Under the pieces are notes generated by a model. That model was not told the origin of the DNA. It did no database searches and was given only the letters and a program-made list of their open reading frames with translations. A stretch of 8,654 nucleotides of DNA from CAWVWD01 sp045106825. Its GTDB lineage: Bacteria > Bacteroidota > Bacteroidia > Chitinophagales > Saprospiraceae. The stretch's first letter is position 1. Every line of letters begins with the position of its first letter. The stretch covers positions 1 to 8,654 of the forward strand of contig JBGCFH010000337.1 in the NCBI GenBank assembly GCA_045106825.1, written 5' to 3'. Below are positions 6,541 to 8,654 of the stretch, piece after piece. Both the position numbers and the translations under genes were made by a program.

Positions 6541-6605
6541 AATTTTTTATTTGGTTTTATTTGGTTATTTTTTTTTAATTTTTATTACTGAACTTTATTA
6601 ACGTT

Positions 6606-6643
6606 GTGCGTTTAGACGGTTTGAAAACCGCCTTTTTAGATGG
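6606..6643 (-). repeat. REP-like hairpin, left copy
   Basis: Read on the minus strand, CCATCTAAAAAGGCGG then TTTTCAAACCGTCTAAACGCAC closely matches the two copies right of the RAYT. The stem CGGTTT/AAACCG (6617-6622, 6625-6630) has a 2-base loop and is extended by one mismatched and two paired positions. On the minus strand that mismatch is a G-T wobble. TTTAGAYGG borders the stem on both sides (6611-6619, 6635-6643). Confidence 0.8.
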
Positions 6644-6692
6644 TTAATTACTAAAAGAGAATCCGAATAGTTATAATTTTTTTCTATGATTT

Positions 6693-7121
6693 TTAATCAT
6701 TGTACATTTTAAATAATTTGATTTCGTCATCATAAGATTTTTTTTGATGATGTTTTTCTTGTTTTCTAATGTAATTTCTAACTGTTGTTATTCTATCAGG
6801 ACTTACCGAAATTGCTCCATATCCATCTTGCCATCGAAACAATGTTTCATCATCAAAAAACTGTTGTTCATTTATCCATTTTGACGCTTCCCCTTTAATC
6901 TGTTTTATGATATTAGATACCGTTTCTGTTGTTCGTAATTTAAATAATATATGAATATGGTCTTCAACGCCATTAATGAAATCCAATAAAATACCTTGAT
7001 GTTTTGCTTCTTCTTTTATATGTTGAAATAATTGCTTTCGCCAATTTTTATTCAAAATTGGATTTCGATATTTCGTTGCCCAAACGGCATGAATCCATAT
7101 ATTTCCAAAACTCCCCGACAT
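6693..7121 (-). CDS. REP-associated tyrosine transposase (RAYT), IS200-like Y1 transposase
   Basis: This 142-residue protein belongs to the Y1 HUH single-strand transposases (Pfam Y1_Tnp), which cut and join DNA at hairpins through a catalytic tyrosine. The metal-binding H-x-H is VEDHIHILFKL (52-62; H55, H57). The catalytic Tyr is most likely Y117 in VRNYIRKQEKHH (114-125), the arrangement typical of Bacteroidota IS200-like and RAYT proteins. The N-terminus SFGNIWIHAVWATKYRNPIL is the usual first strand. A TTG at 7128-7130 would add three residues; I chose ATG 7119-7121 because homologues usually start close to this point. No TnpB gene is present, and REP-like hairpins lie on both sides, which favours a domesticated RAYT over a classical IS605. 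All catalytic residues are intact, so it may be active. It lies between the beta-galactosidase and the symporter on the same strand. Confidence 0.9.
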   Translation of the reverse strand: MSGSFGNIWIHAVWATKYRNPILNKNWRKQLFQHIKEEAKHQGILLDFINGVEDHIHILFKLRTTETVSNIIKQIKGEASKWINEQQFFDDETLFRWQDGYGAISVSPDRITTVRNYIRKQEKHHQKKSYDDEIKLFKMYND

Positions 7122-7164
7122 ACAACTCAAATTTTTAATTACACAATTTTTTTCTACAAAGCAT

Positions 7165-7201
7165 CATCTATAAAGGCGGATTTCAATCCGTCTAAACGCA
7201 C
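7165..7201 (+). repeat. REP-like hairpin, right copy 1
   Basis: CATCTATAAAGG, then CGGATT-TC-AATCCG, then TCTAAACGCAC. The stem is 6 bp (7177-7182 with 7185-7190), extended by a G-T wobble and two pairs. The first 36 bases are identical to 7335-7370. It lies 44 bases upstream of the RAYT start codon, in opposite orientation to the left copy. Confidence 0.85.
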
Positions 7202-7242
7202 GATATCAAGCAATTCACCATTTAAAAAGTCCAAAATTCAAA

Positions 7243-7276
7243 GTTTAATCGGATTAAAATCCGATTCTTTAGATGG
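7243..7276 (-). repeat. REP-like hairpin, divergent middle copy
   Basis: AATCGGATT (7247-7255) and AATCCGATT (7258-7266) form a perfect 9-bp stem with a 2-base loop. It is preceded by GTTTA and followed by TTTAGATGG and TTCATTATTA, which line up base for base in position with the left copy (TTTAGATGG, TTAATTACTA). Its orientation is that of the left copy, opposite to its two neighbours. Confidence 0.7.
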
Positions 7277-7334
7277 TTCATTATTAAGAAAACACTCAAA
7301 AGTTAAAGTATTCCAATGTCTTTTAATTTTTTCA

Positions 7335-7370
7335 CATCTATAAAGGCGGATTTCAATCCGTCTAAACGCA
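7335..7370 (+). repeat. REP-like hairpin, right copy 2
   Basis: All 36 bases are identical to 7165-7200. It lies 15 bases past the beta-galactosidase stop codon, so in that gene's transcript the hairpin could act as a terminator or a barrier to 3' exonucleases. Confidence 0.85.
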
Positions 7371-7385
7371 GAATCTTAGAGTATT

Positions 7386-8654
7386 TCATATTTTTAAAAC
7401 AAACGAAAATTCATATTCTCTAACTTCCAAAAGATACTTATCCAACGGTTTCGACATCCAACTGTCCACGCCACCAATTCCCATTTGCTGAAAATCTAAG
7501 CATAACGAAACGACATCTTCAATCACTAAATCAATCGTATGTTTGTCGCCACGTTTTTCTCTTGTCAATTGCTCTGGCGAAAAAGGCAAAGCCGAAAAAT
7601 TGAAAACGGAAACACCTTCAATTCTGATTTTTTTATTCTTAGCATTCCCAATTTCTAACCAACGAACATCCGTCCGATAGCCGTTTTCTTGCGGTGCAAT
7701 ATACGGTTCATATTGTTCTAAAATCGTATTTTTATAAATCCCAATATCCGCAGCAGCCTTTCTATCCCAATAATTTTCTATTGGACCACGACCAAAATAT
7801 TTTATAGTTTGAAACACTTTTGGTAATTGCCAATACAAACCAACTCTTGGAATTTCGGGCAAATCAAACCGCTTTGGTTCAAAGTGACAATTCACTAAAA
7901 TGCCATTCTCAACAGCACAAAACTTCATCGTAAAGTATGCGTCAACAACTTTATTATACTGTTTTGAAATGGCTTTATCATCAACTATCTTAAAATCAAT
8001 TTCTTCAAAGTTTCGCCCAGCATTTCGCCAAATTGCACAACGTTCAGGCATTCCATTTCCAAAATCATTATCATTTGGAGGTCGCCAAAAGTTGGGTTGA
8101 AGTTGTGATTTTAGTTGGTGAACGTTATTCAAATCGAACCTTCCAAACCTGACAGGTCTTAAAGACCTGTCAGGTTTTTCTATCACAAATTGTTCTTCTC
8201 CAAATTCACAATCAAAATCAACAAAATATTCCACTTCATCTTCAAAATCAATTGATTTCAAATCAATTTCGACACTTTTTGATTCTTTTGCTTTTAAATG
8301 AAGAGATAAATCTCCAATTTTTACCACTTTACGTTTTCCTTCGTGTTCACACCAAACATCATAATTCACCCATAAACCATCTAAATCCGTAAAATCAAAA
8401 TCGTTTTTTATGCAAATCACAAACCTGACAGGTCTTAAAGACCTGTCAGGTTTCTCGACACACGAAAACAAAACATTCTGATAAACTCGTTGCACTTCCC
8501 AAAACATCGGATGAGGCGTTCTATCGGGAAACAACAAACCATTAATACAAAAATTATCATCACTCGGTACATTCTCTCCCATGATTTTATCCGTAAAATC
8601 GCCACCAAATTTCCAATATTTTTGACCATCTTTTTCCGCTGCCAAACCTTGATC
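7386..8654 (-). CDS. Beta-galactosidase, GH2 LacZ type, C-terminal part (5' end beyond window)
   Basis: The frame is open to the window edge and gives 422 residues. It starts DQGLAAEKDG, inside the gene; the TTG at 8645 is not a true start. KYWKFGGDF, NFCINGLLFPDRTPHP and EVQRVYQNV mark the end of the GH2 barrel and the following linker. A LacZ domain-4 beta-sandwich (about 50-155) and a Bgal_small_N C-terminal domain (about 170-422) follow. The latter shows PNFWRPPNDNDFGNGM, YFGRGPIENYWDRKAAADIG, YIAPQENGYRTDVRW and MGIGGVDSWMS, where the Trp matches a lactose-site Trp of E. coli LacZ. The catalytic glutamates lie outside the window. Residues 68-78 and 160-170 are both KPDRSLRPVRF, each encoded by a 33-bp palindrome. 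Near the second copy, domain 5 appears tens of residues shorter than normal. No signal peptide can be judged. Confidence 0.93.
   Translation of the reverse strand, partial: DQGLAAEKDGQKYWKFGGDFTDKIMGENVPSDDNFCINGLLFPDRTPHPMFWEVQRVYQNVLFSCVEKPDRSLRPVRFVICIKNDFDFTDLDGLWVNYDVWCEHEGKRKVVKIGDLSLHLKAKESKSVEIDLKSIDFEDEVEYFVDFDCEFGEEQFVIEKPDRSLRPVRFGRFDLNNVHQLKSQLQPNFWRPPNDNDFGNGMPERCAIWRNAGRNFEEIDFKIVDDKAISKQYNKVVDAYFTMKFCAVENGILVNCHFEPKRFDLPEIPRVGLYWQLPKVFQTIKYFGRGPIENYWDRKAAADIGIYKNTILEQYEPYIAPQENGYRTDVRWLEIGNAKNKKIRIEGVSVFNFSALPFSPEQLTREKRGDKHTIDLVIEDVVSLCLDFQQMGIGGVDSWMSKPLDKYLLEVREYEFSFVLKI
8145..8177 (-). repeat. In-frame 33-bp palindrome, copy 2 in the beta-galactosidase gene
   Basis: Arms AAACCTGACAGGTCTT and AAGACCTGTCAGGTTT are perfect 16-bp inverted repeats around one central A. 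The element fills exactly codons 160-170 of the partial gene product (KPDRSLRPVRF). It is identical in sequence, orientation and frame to 8421-8453. It falls at the junction between domains 4 and 5. Confidence 0.95.
8421..8453 (-). repeat. In-frame 33-bp palindrome, copy 1 in the beta-galactosidase gene
   Basis: Identical to 8145-8177, with one more shared base (C) on the left. It encodes residues 68-78 (KPDRSLRPVRF) inside what should be a short turn between NVLF and IKNDFDFTDL. That site is a likely surface loop of the domain-4 beta-sandwich. CCTGACAGG within each arm is itself an odd-length palindrome. Confidence 0.95.

Noticed and set aside
6606..7201. Classical IS200/IS605 insertion sequence with defined ends
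   Set aside because: The hairpins are in inverted orientation on the two sides, there is no TnpB, and exact ends cannot be set. RAYT/REP fits better.
7165..7370. CRISPR-like array (repeated 36-bp units right of the RAYT)
   Set aside because: There are only two identical units 170 bp apart, with an inverted relative between them and strong internal symmetry. They fit REP-like hairpins, not spaced direct repeats.
8145..8453. The in-frame palindromes as substrates of the neighbouring RAYT
   Set aside because: They share no stem or flank sequence with the REP-like hairpins (CCTGACAGG against CGG(A/T)TT with TTTAGAYGG), so a link is not supported by sequence.
8435..8645. Translation start of the beta-galactosidase at the TTG near 8645
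   Set aside because: The preceding codons (DQG) continue a typical GH2 DQGL stretch to the window edge, so the gene is simply cut by the boundary.

Overview
The window looks like chromosomal DNA of a Bacteroidota, most likely a flavobacterium (Flavobacteriaceae or Weeksellaceae). The evidence is a low-GC sequence, weak Shine-Dalgarno signals, one promoter candidate with the Bacteroidota -7 consensus TAnnTTTG, and protein families typical of that group. No rRNA, tRNA or CRISPR array is visible. Every gene except the first one reads leftward (minus strand).

Layout, left to right. Positions 1-547 are non-coding and repeat-rich. Positions 548-859 (+) encode a 103-residue single-pass membrane protein that is often misnamed 'riboflavin synthase subunit beta'. 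A strong bidirectional terminator (883-924) separates it from a convergent minus-strand group. In transcription order that group is an RluA-family pseudouridine synthase with a long N-terminal extension (3732-2068), a 92-residue MCE/MlaD-like fragment (2009-1731) and an R2K-type ATP-grasp protein (1696-923). Next come a long perfect palindrome (3846-3910), a terminator, the overlapping pair xisH-xisI (4771-4032), a second terminator that looks like a copy of the first, and an SGLT-like sodium:solute symporter (6540-4966). Further right are a REP-associated IS200-type tyrosine transposase (RAYT, 7121-6693) with four related REP-like hairpins in both orientations, and the 3' part of a LacZ-type GH2 beta-galactosidase (8654-7386), whose start lies beyond the window.

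The beta-galactosidase and the symporter form a plausible sugar uptake and hydrolysis pair. Both read the same way and are now separated by the RAYT and its hairpins. The XisH/XisI pair is a small accessory cassette known as excision-controlling factors in cyanobacteria, and its role here is unknown.

The most striking observation is inside the beta-galactosidase gene. Two identical 33-bp palindromes (arms AAACCTGACAGGTCTT) sit exactly on codon boundaries, in the same frame, and each encodes KPDRSLRPVRF. One looks like a clean 11-codon insertion in a loop. The other coincides with an apparent loss of several tens of residues at the start of the C-terminal domain. Together with at least five other repeat types in the intergenic DNA, the window shows heavy colonisation by small palindromic or tandem repeats, including a possible RAYT/REP pair and a separate palindrome family that tolerates, or exploits, insertion into coding sequence.
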